A stretch of DNA of 64,000 nucleotides, taken from NCBI RefSeq assembly GCF_014697075.1, contig NZ_JACJRE010000018.1, forward strand, positions 62,001 to 126,000. Reading direction: 5' to 3'. The stretch is from Tolypothrix sp. FACHB-123 (lineage in GTDB: Bacteria > Cyanobacteriota > Cyanobacteriia > Cyanobacteriales > Nostocaceae). A program made the position numbers and the translations under genes. Positions 30,801 through 39,125 of this stretch are shown here, piece by piece. Position 1 is the stretch's first letter, and the number at the start of each line of letters is the position of its first letter. The notes beneath the pieces were generated by a model. That model was given only the letters and a program-made list of their open reading frames with translations. It ran no database searches and was not told the origin of the DNA.

Positions 30801-33292
30801 AGATTAACAGTTTGGTAATTGAGGTTAATACTTTTAATTCCCCAATCGTTTAAGCTTCTGAGTTCCCCTAAATCACTAAAACCATCCCCATCTCTATCTC
30901 GCCAAATTCTAAGATTAGCAAACTGAGCATCACTGGCATTGATGATATTGTCATTATTACTATCTAGTTGTTTTAAGATGATGAAACCATCTGTTGTAGC
31001 GTTACCAAATAGTTCGGTGATATCGTCAATCTGATAATTGTTGTTTTTATCGAGTGCCAGAATTCCATCATCGGGTTTAACCCATCCTGTTCTTTCTGCA
31101 AATCCATCCGCATCAAGGTCGAAGAAAGCTGTAGAGTTTTGCAGAGATATTAATTCGATACCATCATTGTCCAGATCAAGGACAAGGGGAGAAATGGCAT
31201 TTTTTGCTCCTCCCCATGCATCAGCAGCCCCTTCTGTCCCACCTGAGCCACTTGTACCACCTGAAGTGTCACCTCCTGGAGTCAAACCACCTCCGTCTAT
31301 GAGGTCTTTGATATTTCTCAGACCCGTCAACGGACTTCGGCTACCTGGATTGGGCAATTCTTGGATAAATCTGGAACTACTATCTTGAATCCTTCTGCCT
31401 GCGTCATTGTACGCAGCTGGATCGAGATTTTCTATCGCTGTTTGGCGATCGCGTATACCTCTAGCAAAATCGAACCCACCTCTATTATTTGTATTTTGTT
31501 GTAGTCCTAAAGGGTCAAGAAAATTAACTGGATCGTTGAGTGAGTAAGCATACAAGTTCAATCCACCCGCCTGACCAAGGGGATCGGGATTCATAAATCG
31601 ACCGAATGCAGGTGAATAATATCTTGCCCTCATGTAGTCGAGTCCACTGGCATCATCCATTACACCCCATTGGCCAATATATTCAAAGGGGTTGGCGACT
31701 CCTTCAGTTTTTGTTATGGCTTCACCAAAGGGACGATAACTATAGCGGTTAACGTAACTTCCTGATGCACCTGTTAACCCAACTGTGGAACCGATCGCAT
31801 CAAAATCATAATAATTAGCTACACCACCACTGCCAAAACGCCCGACTAAACCTATGCCATGCGTGTAATTGGCAATTAACCCACCACTACCGTTATACTC
31901 ACCAACTATATCTCCTAATCCTATGGGATCGACTAAGTATTCTGTGCGTTGCCCGTTAAACACAACAGCAGTGCGGTTTCCCAAGGCATCATATTCATAA
32001 GCAAAAGTCCCTTGGGGTGTTGTGCCACTAATTAAGCGGTTTTCATCGTTGTAAACGTAAGTCCAAGTCTGAGTGCCATCAACAACCTTAATTAAATTCC
32101 CATCTGCATCATAGGTATAAATTGCACTACCAACCTGAGTATATTGATTGAGATTATTTGCGGTATAGTTTGTTGTTACTCCATTGACAGTGCTACTAAT
32201 GCGATTCCCCGCCGCATCATAGGTGTAACGCAAATCTTGATCTGTCAAACTCGCATTAGTGTAATCCAAAAAAGCACGAGTTAACTGTCCTGAGGCATCA
32301 TACTCATAGGTTGTTTTTCCTTCTGCTGTGGTGACGCTGGTTTGACGACCTAAACTATCGTAGGTGTAGCGGAAATAGGAGTTTACCGTACCATTGACAG
32401 CATAATTCGAGATATCGGTAAGTTGATTGGCAGCATCATAGCTATAGGTTGTGTAAGTGCCGTTACCGTTGGTTTCTCGGCTCAAACGCCCTACTGCATC
32501 ATAAGTGTAAGTAATTAGGCTCGCACCAGTGGCATTAGTTAACCCAGTTAACCGATCATCTGCATCGTAGCTATAGTTAACGGTGAATCCACTCTGATCC
32601 ACCATTTTTGTCCGCTTTCCCTCACTGTCGTAGCTATATTGCAGCCAGCGTCCATTAGGATAAGTAATTTTAGTGAGGCGATTCTCTGTGTCATAGTCGA
32701 AGCTAATTGTGTCACTTCCCTTGGTAATGGCACTAATCTTCCCGTTAGTGTTGTAAGTGTAACTTTCAAAAGTGCCGTCATCAAAGGTCTTGCGCGTCAC
32801 CTTCCCCTGACTATCGTATGTATATTGGAATGTATCGCCACTGCGTTCTTTGGCTTGAGCTAAATTACCTGATAGATCGTAACTAAAAGTTTCCGACGTT
32901 CCATTGGCATGAGTAATTCCACTCAACTCACCATAGGTGTTATAGCTATATTGAGTTACTTGTCCCTTCTGATCTGTTACTGTAGTCGGCGAATCCAAAT
33001 TTCCTGTATAGGTAAAGCTTACCTTTTGATTCAAGGGGTCTGTTTGACTCAACAATCGCCCTTGAGCATCATAGCTAAATTTAGAAATGCTATTTCCTGG
33101 TGCAGTGATTTGACTAAGATAGTCATTGGCATCATAACTAAATTGAGTTACGCGATTGAGTGGATCTTGTATGCTTTGAACCTGACCTGTGCTGGTGAAG
33201 CGGATTTGTGTCGTAGAGCCATTTGCATCCTTGATGTTAATTACACCAGGAGAAACGTAATTATAAGTAACTGGACTATTGTTATTGGTCAT
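24878..33292 (-). CDS. Giant YD/RHS-core protein fused to RTX calcium-binding repeats (2804 aa)
   Basis: The N-terminal 600 residues are YD repeats (FSYDANDYLSQITAPG, YTYDAVGRLSRETNG and about 20 others) ending in a classical RHS-associated core (YDFDAIGSTVGLTGASG, RARYYSPAFGRFMNPDPLG, DPLGL at about 595). In toxins of this family the variable toxin follows that point. Here there is a Gly/Ser linker and an EF-hand-like RTX-associated segment (about 695-830, SPLVLDLDNDGIELISL, DKNNNYQIDDITELFG). From about 1090 to 2690 come RTX nonapeptides (GGAGNDTINGG) interleaved with about 150-residue inserts in seven units with 666-bp spacing. The last 100 residues (DVITDFLSSQGDKIYVSASGF to the end) match cyanobacterial type I secretion C-termini. 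No signal peptide, no obvious toxin domain and no adjacent transporter or immunity gene. Probably a Ca-binding exported surface protein. Confidence 0.85.
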   Translation of the reverse strand: MTNNNSPVTYNYVSPGVINIKDANGSTTQIRFTSTGQVQSIQDPLNRVTQFSYDANDYLSQITAPGNSISKFSYDAQGRLLSQTDPLNQKVSFTYTGNLDSPTTVTDQKGQVTQYSYNTYGELSGITHANGTSETFSYDLSGNLAQAKERSGDTFQYTYDSQGKVTRKTFDDGTFESYTYNTNGKISAITKGSDTISFDYDTENRLTKITYPNGRWLQYSYDSEGKRTKMVDQSGFTVNYSYDADDRLTGLTNATGASLITYTYDAVGRLSRETNGNGTYTTYSYDAANQLTDISNYAVNGTVNSYFRYTYDSLGRQTSVTTAEGKTTYEYDASGQLTRAFLDYTNASLTDQDLRYTYDAAGNRISSTVNGVTTNYTANNLNQYTQVGSAIYTYDADGNLIKVVDGTQTWTYVYNDENRLISGTTPQGTFAYEYDALGNRTAVVFNGQRTEYLVDPIGLGDIVGEYNGSGGLIANYTHGIGLVGRFGSGGVANYYDFDAIGSTVGLTGASGSYVNRYSYRPFGEAITKTEGVANPFEYIGQWGVMDDASGLDYMRARYYSPAFGRFMNPDPLGQAGGLNLYAYSLNDPVNFLDPLGLQQNTNNRGGFDFARGIRDRQTAIENLDPAAYNDAGRRIQDSSSRFIQELPNPGSRSPLTGLRNIKDLIDGGGLTPGGDTSGGTSGSGGTEGAADAWGGAKNAISPLVLDLDNDGIELISLQNSTAFFDLDADGFAERTGWVKPDDGILALDKNNNYQIDDITELFGNATTDGFIILKQLDSNNDNIINASDAQFANLRIWRDRDGDGFSDLGELRSLNDWGIKSINLNYQTVNLTNEGNRISSTSTYTLANGTTREIVDVWFTLDQLTSYYTKDYQLKTETLFLPILKGYGNLPNLYIAMSKDSTLLSMMRDLVLLDTSNYEQFYSQFLTQVEALFYRWAGVQNVAVNSRGGGIDGRKLAFLETFFGDSFLQYGSNPNPGPQASRILQGIWNDLFRELTGRLLVQGSLRNFFPHTTYNLANDSLESSTDLNTVLNSLVANAPTNGDQAIIYWSFVIAGLDAYENRFGLTQTEYDQKINQALASSQLSGYLNALRQPNVFSITNDVIGGTSGNDIINGGLGNDRINGGNGDDVISGSSGDDDLDGGFGNDKISGNDGNDVIRGGLGIDTLDGGSGNDTVNLDLSGQTINLTITNPSGGINLPGIVTATNFENFTITTGSGNDQIVQAALIGGVVYRSNDTFNGGAGNDTLNPGLGVSDRADGGTGDDLLILDYSIDDVGNGMIFSSNPVTEESTGSAGRTSTTGNWIDSISFSGINRFQITGTSKNDTITTGAGNDTINGGAGNDTINGGLGNDRINGGDGNDTITVSAGNDTVDGGLGSDRLILDLSTETTGRTFGLINGDLTIPGVVTATNFEEFTITTGSGNDTINQPTTVNSAVYRRNDIFNTGAGNDTINLGLGTNDRADGGTGDDLLIVDYSVDDVGQQMNFSAYSNSNGESAGSAYRFPATASNYLDNISFSNINRFQVTGTSKNDNITTGAGNDTILGGAGNDSINGGAGNDNINGGIGNDTILGGAGNDTINGGDDNDSINGGAGNDSINGGNGNDTIVGGGGTDIVDGGAGIDRLILDLSSQTSNQSIGLLGSNLTLGGVTATNFEEFTITTGSGNDTINQPTTVNSAVYRRNDIFNTGAGNDTINLGLGTNDRVDGGTGNDLLIVDYSVDDVGREMYLNVSSSNGESFGSAYRFQATTSTYLDNIYFNNINRFQVTGTSKNDNITTGVGNDTINGGAGNDSINGGAGNDSINGGAGNDSINGGAGNDRINGGDGNDTIVGGGGTDIIDGGAGIDRLILNLSSQSSNQTLGFLGSNFTLGGVTATNFEEFTITTGSGNDTINQPTTVDSAIYRGNQTFNTGAGNDTINLGLGTDDRADGGTGNDLLIVDYSVDDVGQQMYLNASGSNGESFGSAYRYQAATSSFLDYISFSNINRFQVTGTSKNDNITTGVGNDSINGGAGNDSINGGAGNDSINGGDGNDSINGGTGNDSINGGDGNDTIVGSGGTDIIDGGVGIDRLILDLSSQTSNQTLGFLGSNFTLGGVTATNFEEFTITTGAGNDSINQPTTVDSAIYRRNDTFNTGAGNDTINLGLGTDDRADGGTGDDLLIVDYSVDDVGQQMNFSASSSNGESSGSAYRYQAATSSYLDNISFSNINRFQVTGTSKNDNITTGAGNDTILGGAGNDYINGGAGDDTILGGAGNDNINGGLGNDSINGDDGNDTINGGGGTDIIDGGAGIDRLILDLSSQTSNQTLSLPSSNFTLGGVTATNFEEFTITTGSGNDTINQPTTVDSAIYRRNETFNTGAGNDTINLGLGTDDRADGGTGDDLLIVDYSVDDVGQQMNFSASSSNGESSGSAYRFSATASSYLDYIYFNNINRFQVTGTSKNDSINTSVGNDTVNGGAGNDYINAGAGDDTILGGADNDNINGGLGNDSINGGDGNDYINGGGGTDIVDGGAGIDRLILDLSSQTSNQTIGILGSNLTLGGVTATNFEEFTITTGSGNDTINQPTTVNSAIYRRNETFNTGAGNDTINLGLGTTDQADGGSGDDLLIVDYSVDDVGREMNFYAYENNGESSGVAQRYQAASSNFLDYISFYNINRFQVTGTSKNDIITTGAGNDTVNGGAGNDRINGGAGDDILVGGLGNDTLTGSSGADKFTVNAANQGIDVITDFLSSQGDKIYVSASGFGGGLVAGATITSEQFVLGTAAGDVSDRFIYNSTTGNLLFDIDGTGSLAATQIAVLSSKPALSYSDILVIA
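25486..30000 (-). repeat. Seven tandem coding repeat units, mostly exactly 666 bp apart
   Basis: Using the conserved motif encoding VDYSVDD (gtagtcc or gtagtcg on the plus strand) as a marker, copies start at 25486, 26153, 26819, 27485, 28151, 28874 and 29486. Intervals are 667, 666, 666, 666, 723 and 612 bp, that is 222 codons per standard unit. Size changes come from gain or loss of RTX nonapeptides. Confidence 0.88.
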
Positions 33293-33670
33293 AAACTGTT
33301 GTTTCGGTTATTTGAGAGTGAAATTTGATACTTTGACAAAGTCTCACTATTTATACGTAAACAGCCTCTGGTATTCCGTAAAAACTTAAGTTCTTTAGAT
33401 AAGAGATTTACAGCTTATGCAATACCATTTTCATCTCAGTCAAAAATGGAGAACGAGAATAAAATCGATCTCACAGGTTGCTGGGAGTAAGTTAAAGAAT
33501 GTGTAAAGTTATCAAAACATTTTTATGAAGATTTCATAAATTAAGATGAGTATTTGGCTAAATTTTCTTCTATGAGTACTGCAATTTGTCGCAGACAGAG
33601 AGCTTTATAGAAATTTCATAAAACTCTCTGCCTTGCCTAGATAATTAATAAACGATTTCGGATTAATATT
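33293..33670. other. Divergent intergenic region
   Basis: 378 bp, AT-rich, between the divergent RHS-RTX and radical-SAM genes; presumably holds both promoters. No hairpin or repeat that I can defend, and no Shine-Dalgarno before the RHS-RTX ATG. Confidence 0.3.
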
Positions 33671-34999
33671 ATGAGTGCGCTTACCATTCGTCCTGCCCGA
33701 ATTAGTAAAGTCTTACCAGATTCCATAGCTGCTGAAATTGGCTTTGAAGCGGGAGATGCGATCGTTGCAATTAACGGTACACGCCCCCGCGATTTGATTG
33801 ATTATCAATATTTATGTGCTGATGAAGTTTTGGAATTAGAAGTTTTAGATGCGGCTGGTAAAACCCATCACTTGGAAATAGAAAAAGATTACGATGAAGA
33901 CTTAGGGCTAGAATTTGAATCGGCTTTATTTGATGCTTTAATTCAGTGCAATAACCACTGCCCATTTTGCTTTATCGATCAACAACCACCGGGTAAGCGT
34001 TCTAGCTTGTATTTTAAAGATGACGATTACCGTTTAAGCTTTTTGTACGGCTCTTATTTAACTTTGACTAATTTACCAGAAAGGGAATGGCAGCGGATTG
34101 AACAAATGCGCCTGTCTCCTTTATATGTTTCTGTTCATGCTACAGAACCGGAAGTTAGAACTAGATTGCTGAAAAATCCCCGTGCTGGGCAAATTTTGTC
34201 ACAGTTGAAGTGGTTCCAAGAAAGACGGCTACAAATTCATGCCCAAGTGGTGGTTTGTCCGGGTATAAATGATGGTATACATTTGGAACAAACCCTCAAA
34301 GACTTAGCGTCATTTTATACTGGTGAAGTGCCAACAGTCGCATCGGTGGCTGTGGTACCGGTGGGGTTAACGCGGTTTCGTCCCCAAGAAGACGAACTGA
34401 TCGCGGTAACGCCCGAAAAAGCGCAAGAAGTGATTTCCCAAGTGCGATCGCTCTCCCAAGACTTTCGGCAAAAATTCGGTTCCAGTGTGGTTTGGTTGGC
34501 TGATGAGTGGTTTTTAATTGCCGGTGAGGAATTGCCTAGTGAAGCAGAATATGAAGAATATCCGCAAATTGATAATGGTGTTGGTTCGATTCGATTATTT
34601 CTCAAGCAATTCGCCGCCGCCGCAAAATCACTACCATCCGAAATTTCTCCCCAGAAAAAATTAACTTGGGTAGTTGGTAATGCAGTAGAAAAAGCATTTC
34701 AACCAATTCTCCAACAGTTAAATACTGTAGCGGGTTTGCAAGTAAATATGCGGGCATTAGCTAGCGATTATTGGGGACAAAAAATTAGCGTTACAGGCTT
34801 ATTAACAGGGCACGATCTACTTTTAAATTTACAAGGCCAAGATTTAGGCGATGGCATTTTGCTGCCAAATGTCATGCTTAAACATGGTGAATTGTTATTT
34901 TTAGATGATATGAGTATTGAAGCAGTCGCCAGTAAACTGGGAACTAAAATCTTTCCCGTAGCAGGAATTGAAGAATTAATCGATACCTGTATTGCTTAA
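33671..34999 (+). CDS. PDZ-like/radical SAM protein with DUF512 (cyanobacterial FeS oxidoreductase family)
   Basis: A 442-aa cytosolic protein. Residues 5-75 form a PDZ-like domain (ISKVLPDSIAAEIGFEAGDAIVAINGTRPRD). Then a Cys cluster CNNHCPFCFIDQ places C93, C97 and C100 in the CxxxCxxC spacing that binds the [4Fe-4S] cluster of radical-SAM enzymes. The rest is a truncated TIM barrel with DUF512 at the C-terminus (VTGLLTGHDLL, ILLPNVMLKHGELLFLDD). This domain order is that of a family conserved in cyanobacteria, annotated as a putative FeS oxidoreductase (TIGR03279 as I recall). Substrate unknown. Length is normal and no residue of the cluster is missing. Confidence 0.88.
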   Translation: MSALTIRPARISKVLPDSIAAEIGFEAGDAIVAINGTRPRDLIDYQYLCADEVLELEVLDAAGKTHHLEIEKDYDEDLGLEFESALFDALIQCNNHCPFCFIDQQPPGKRSSLYFKDDDYRLSFLYGSYLTLTNLPEREWQRIEQMRLSPLYVSVHATEPEVRTRLLKNPRAGQILSQLKWFQERRLQIHAQVVVCPGINDGIHLEQTLKDLASFYTGEVPTVASVAVVPVGLTRFRPQEDELIAVTPEKAQEVISQVRSLSQDFRQKFGSSVVWLADEWFLIAGEELPSEAEYEEYPQIDNGVGSIRLFLKQFAAAAKSLPSEISPQKKLTWVVGNAVEKAFQPILQQLNTVAGLQVNMRALASDYWGQKISVTGLLTGHDLLLNLQGQDLGDGILLPNVMLKHGELLFLDDMSIEAVASKLGTKIFPVAGIEELIDTCIA

Positions 35000-35179
35000 A
35001 CGACTCTGCGTCTAGAGATTTTGGATTGGGAAGAAAAAATCTTTGCATCTAAAAATTTTCAGATGCCAGGATTTGTTCAGCTTACGCCTATAGATGAACC
35101 TAAATCATCTAAAATCTAAAATCGAAAACTTGAAATTGATCCGGTCAAAATTCAAAAGTCAAAAGTATAAAACTTAACT

Positions 35180-35220
35180 GTTGACGGTTGATGGTTGACC
35201 GTTAACCGTTGACCTTTGAC
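35180..35220. repeat. GTTGACC heptamer repeat
   Basis: About six 7-mer units (gttgacg, gttgatg, gttgacc, gttaacc, gttgacc, tttgac) lie 28 bp before the next gene; same family as 11885-11928. Confidence 0.6.
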
Positions 35221-35248
35221 AAATAACTAATAAAGTGAGGAGTGAGGA

Positions 35249-38089
35249 GTGAAGAATCAGGAAAATCGCATTACAAATATACAGTTAATAATTAAAAAAG
35301 CCGGATTCTTCATTTTTAATTTGCAATTTTTATTAATAAATAGTTTGGGAATTCTACCAGCAACAGCGGCAGATGAAGAACCAGTATTGAGTATAGTCTA
35401 TAGTCAAGATAATAGTAATCAATGGTCTACAATCGCTAGCCGCTTGCAAGCAGCAGGGGTGAAATATTGTGTAATTGCACTGGATAATGTTAGAAGTCCG
35501 GCAGATTGGGGCGATCGCCGGGTATTATTTTTGCCGAATGTGGAGACTTTAACGCCAGCCCAAGCGATCGCCTTAGAAGAATGGATGAGTAAAGGCGGAC
35601 GCTTAATTGCTAGCGGCCCTGTAGGTAGTCTGTCTGCATCAGGAGTGCGTCAGCTATTGCGGACGCTGTTAGGCGGTTACTGGGGATTCAGCCTCAGTCA
35701 AACACAACAGTTACAACCCACAAAAACCAAGCTACCAGAAGAATGGCTCAACCAAGAGAGACTTTATGGTAAAGTGCATGGCGGTGTATTAGTCGGGGAA
35801 AGCTTGAGTGCACCGGCGGCTGTTTGGAATGCCCAAGATAGTCCCGCCGCTGTGGTGACAACCGACCGATCTACTTTGTTAGGTTGGCGTTGGGGAGTGG
35901 ATACAGTCACCTCCGCCGAATTAGATCGGGCTTGGTTACAAGCTTCTATTCAGCGTTACATGAAATTACCTCCCAGCGCTAGCAGAAAAGTCGAAGGTGG
36001 CTCACCTAGCTGTGCTAATTCCGTAGAAGTGGCGCTCAAAAAGTCTAATCCCCAAACCCCAGCATCGCCCACAGCCTTACAACCAACCACACCCAAACCA
36101 CCGACATCGCCCACAGCCTTACAACCAACTACACCCAAATCGCCAACTCCCACCCCGCAAAACTCCCCAGCCAAGAATCCCCAACCAGCTGCGATTGCCA
36201 CTGCTCCCCAACCCAGACCCCTGGGAAATATGACACCCCAGCGATCGCGAGAAGCGATTGACGAACTAGAAGAAGCAGTGCGTTTGGATGTGGTACCCAA
36301 TTCCAATGCGCCGATTGGGAGAGTGGAAGCGATCGCCCTTCAGCAAGAGTTAGAAAATCTCATTGGACGGGTACAAAGCGCTCATATCGCCGCCACCGTT
36401 TCCGCTTCTGGTGAGGGAGAAAACACAGCAAGTAGCACCCCAGGACTAAAAGTAGATCGGACTGGTTTCGTTGCCAGTAGATCTGGGATAGCCATCCCAG
36501 ATAGCGAACAAGCGATCGCCCAAGCCAGAGAAATTGCCAAAAACATACCCCAGTTGATTGCTCAAGGAAACTATGCTTTAGCCCGTCAGCAGTGGCTGAA
36601 AGCCAAAGCCATGTTATGGAAACAGTTTCCCCTCGACCGTCGATTAGCTCAACCGGAAATCCGTTCAGTGTGGTTGGATCGGGGAACAATTGTCCGTGCG
36701 GGTAGCGAACAGGGACTCGCCCAAATTTTCGATCGCCTCTCTCAAGCAGGGATTAACACTGTATTTTTTGAAACAGTTAATGCTAGTTATCCCATTTATC
36801 CCAGCCAAGTTGCACCCCAACAAAACCCCTTAATTCGCGGTTGGGATCCCTTAGCATCCGCAGTCAAATTAGCTCACGCTAGAGGTATGGAATTACACGC
36901 CTGGGTGTGGGTATTTGCAGCGGGAAATCAACGCCACAACGAAGTTCTCAACCAGCCATCTAATTATCTCGGCCCAGTACTAGCAGCTAATCCCGATTGG
37001 GCGAATTATGATAATCGAGGCAACATCATTCCTGTCGGTCAAACTAAACCATTCTTCGACCCAGCTAATCCCCAACTACGGCAATACTTACTCAAACTTT
37101 ACGAAGAAATTGTCACTCGTTATCAAGTCGATGGGATTCAATTAGACTACATTCGCTATCCCTTCCAAGACCCAGCCGCCGGGAGAATGTACGGTTATGG
37201 TAAAGCAGCCAGAGAGCAGTTTCAGCAACGTACAGGCGTAGATCCGTTGAAAGTTTCGCCAAGCGATCGCGATTTGTGGCAAAAATGGACAGCATTTCGT
37301 ACCGAACAAGTAAATACATTTGTTGCCCAACTGTCACAGCAGTTACGCCAAAAGCGACCAAACCTAATTTTATCGGTTGCTGTATTCCCCTTACCAGAAA
37401 TAGAACGGGTACAGAAAATCCAACAGCATTGGGAAGTTTGGGCGAGACAGGGAGATATAGATTTAGTTGTACCCATGACTTACGCTTTAGATACTCCCCG
37501 TTTTCAACGACTAGCACAACCTTGGATTACTTCCACAAAATTAGGGGCAACTTTATTAGTACCAGGAATTCGCTTACTTTCCTTGCCCACAGTTGGAGCC
37601 TTCGATCAACTGCAATTAGTCAGAGATTTACCTGTCAGCGGTTATGCACTTTTTGCCGCCGAAAACTTGAACAACGAGTTACAGCAACTCTTTAGTAATA
37701 CCCAAGGAAAATTACAACCGATAACTAAAGAACCCATTCCTCACCGCCAACCTTTTCAAACTGCGGTCGTGCGTTACGCTACCTTACAACGGGAATGGAA
37801 GCTGATTTTGCAAAACGAACAACTCAGCATGTCTGCAACGGAGATTGCTCAGTTTAATAATCAAGCACAAGCTTTACAAACAGCTTTAAGTCAGCTTGCG
37901 GCTGCACCTTCAGCCAGTAAATTTATTGCAGCCAAGGCTTCCCTAACTCGTTTCCAGTCTCAATTGCGAATCTGGATGCGCCAAGAAGCCATCAACAATC
38001 CCTATCAAGTCAAAGTCTGGGAAAATCGCTTAGCAACTATTGAAAGGTTATTGCGTTACGGCGAACGACACATGTTATCGCGTCCTTAA
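35249..38089 (+). CDS. Secreted glycoside-hydrolase-like GH10/DUF187 protein
   Basis: A 946-aa exported protein. The N-terminus has a signal peptide (hydrophobic 17-40, ending LPATAA). Residues 45-240 form an alpha/beta GATase-like domain (SIVYSQDNSNQW, GGRLIASGPVG). A Pro/Thr-rich linker (about 265-325) contains two copies of SPTALQPTTPK. From about 470 to 830 comes the glycosyl-hydrolase-like barrel of the GHL10 (DUF187) family: RSVWLDRGTIV, INTVFFETVNASYPIYPS, MELHAWVWVFAAGN, VDGIQLDYIRYPF and VVPMTYALD. In family members the acidic residues in QLDYIRYP belong to the presumed active site; substrate is unknown, perhaps wall or sheath glycan. GTG start with GAGGAG at 35237-35242, 6 nt upstream. 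The tail is helical. Confidence 0.85.
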   Translation: MKNQENRITNIQLIIKKAGFFIFNLQFLLINSLGILPATAADEEPVLSIVYSQDNSNQWSTIASRLQAAGVKYCVIALDNVRSPADWGDRRVLFLPNVETLTPAQAIALEEWMSKGGRLIASGPVGSLSASGVRQLLRTLLGGYWGFSLSQTQQLQPTKTKLPEEWLNQERLYGKVHGGVLVGESLSAPAAVWNAQDSPAAVVTTDRSTLLGWRWGVDTVTSAELDRAWLQASIQRYMKLPPSASRKVEGGSPSCANSVEVALKKSNPQTPASPTALQPTTPKPPTSPTALQPTTPKSPTPTPQNSPAKNPQPAAIATAPQPRPLGNMTPQRSREAIDELEEAVRLDVVPNSNAPIGRVEAIALQQELENLIGRVQSAHIAATVSASGEGENTASSTPGLKVDRTGFVASRSGIAIPDSEQAIAQAREIAKNIPQLIAQGNYALARQQWLKAKAMLWKQFPLDRRLAQPEIRSVWLDRGTIVRAGSEQGLAQIFDRLSQAGINTVFFETVNASYPIYPSQVAPQQNPLIRGWDPLASAVKLAHARGMELHAWVWVFAAGNQRHNEVLNQPSNYLGPVLAANPDWANYDNRGNIIPVGQTKPFFDPANPQLRQYLLKLYEEIVTRYQVDGIQLDYIRYPFQDPAAGRMYGYGKAAREQFQQRTGVDPLKVSPSDRDLWQKWTAFRTEQVNTFVAQLSQQLRQKRPNLILSVAVFPLPEIERVQKIQQHWEVWARQGDIDLVVPMTYALDTPRFQRLAQPWITSTKLGATLLVPGIRLLSLPTVGAFDQLQLVRDLPVSGYALFAAENLNNELQQLFSNTQGKLQPITKEPIPHRQPFQTAVVRYATLQREWKLILQNEQLSMSATEIAQFNNQAQALQTALSQLAAAPSASKFIAAKASLTRFQSQLRIWMRQEAINNPYQVKVWENRLATIERLLRYGERHMLSRP

Positions 38090-38093
38090 AAGG

Positions 38094-38146
38094 GTATTGG
38101 GTATTGGGCATGGAGCATTGGGCATTGGGCATTGGGCATTGGGCAC
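38094..38146. repeat. TTGGGCA heptamer repeat array
   Basis: About seven tandem degenerate copies (ggtattg, ggcattg) right after the GH10-like gene; complement of the ATGCCCA arrays elsewhere. Confidence 0.75.
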
Positions 38147-38184
38147 TTGTACTGAGTTTCGACTATGCTCAACTACCGCGAAGT

Positions 38185-38275
38185 CGTACTCCTGCGGAGA
38201 AGCAAGCTACGCGGAGCGTCTCGTAAAGCCTACGGCATAGCGCGCAGCGTCTCCCCTTGGGAGAAGAGAAGTATT
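38185..38275. repeat. GC-rich palindromic dispersed element
   Basis: A GC-rich stretch in AT-rich surroundings with several self-complementary pieces (ggagaagcaagctacgcgg, agcgcgcagcgtctcccctt, tgggagaag). I recognise this word set as one scattered through Nostocales intergenic regions. Confidence 0.5.
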
Positions 38276-38366
38276 GGGCATTGCTTCATTATTTCTCATC
38301 CCCCCTGCCTCCTGCCCCCTCTAGCCCCTATTTTCAAGTTAGTCAATCATGGAAAAAATCCACAAC

Positions 38367-38487
38367 CAAGCATGAAAATCTGTCTTTCCCATGCCCAATG
38401 CCCAATGCCTCATGCCCATTTTCAAGTTAGCCATTCACGCCAGGTTTTGGCATAATCAAGCATGAAAATCTGTCTTTCCCATGCCCA
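38367..38487. repeat. 31-bp perfect direct repeat, 90 bp apart
   Basis: Copies at 38367-38397 and 38457-38487 are identical (begin caagcatgaaaatctgtctt, end cccatgccca). Related words (ttcaagttag) precede both, so the unit is a diverged 90-bp tandem duplication. Confidence 0.8.
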
Positions 38488-39048
38488 TTTTCCCAGCTCT
38501 AGTAAATTCACTGTACCAATTTCTCAAAAAAAACTACAAATATATTTGTAGGGGCTGAATTTCTCTCACCTTGATGAGATTGAATTGCTAATAGTTCAAT
38601 CAACTGCTGATAAACGCTCATAAACGCTGGTATTTATCTGCGTGCATGTATATTTATCTAGAGTTGACTGTTAGAAGGATTAGCTTATACTATTTTTGTC
38701 ATTTCTATCAACCACGCTTTGTCAGTAGGTTCCGTATTATCTAGAATTATTAGATTATCTTTGATATCAAGTCTATCTAAGTAGCGATCGGTTCCCAATC
38801 TATGCCAACCCTCTACTCACTTACTCCTATGCTGCCTGAGCGATCGCTCTTGAAGCAGAGACAATATAACTTGCTATATCTATGGTCAGCCAAGTTCATA
38901 AAAATTGACAATTTATGAGATAAAAAATGCTAAATTCTAAAAACATCAATTGTTTTTTATACCAAGATTATTTGCTGCCTAAATTCACCAGATTTACTAA
39001 TTGACAGTCACTAAGCTATTCTGCTTTTAAGTTGCACAATCCATCGTG

Positions 39049-39125
39049 AGGGCTGTTGACAGATGACAATTAACAGTCAACACTTCGATAGGCTCAGTGC
39101 GGCGCTGTCAACACTTAACAGCCCT
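39049..39125. repeat. 77-bp element with 9-bp terminal inverted repeats
   Basis: Ends are agggctgtt (39049-39057) and aacagccct (39117-39125). The inside holds gtcaacacttcgataggctcag-like sequence shared with 14432-14488. Too short to encode anything; a MITE-like or palindromic repeat. Confidence 0.55.

Noticed and set aside
37113-37695. Antisense and shifted frames of up to 139 codons inside the GH10-like gene
   Set aside because: They overlap the conserved catalytic barrel, whose own frame is unambiguous.
38040-38455. Two plus-strand frames of 66 and 96 codons after the GH10-like gene
   Set aside because: They run through heptamer arrays and a palindromic repeat, with no protein-like composition outside the repeats.
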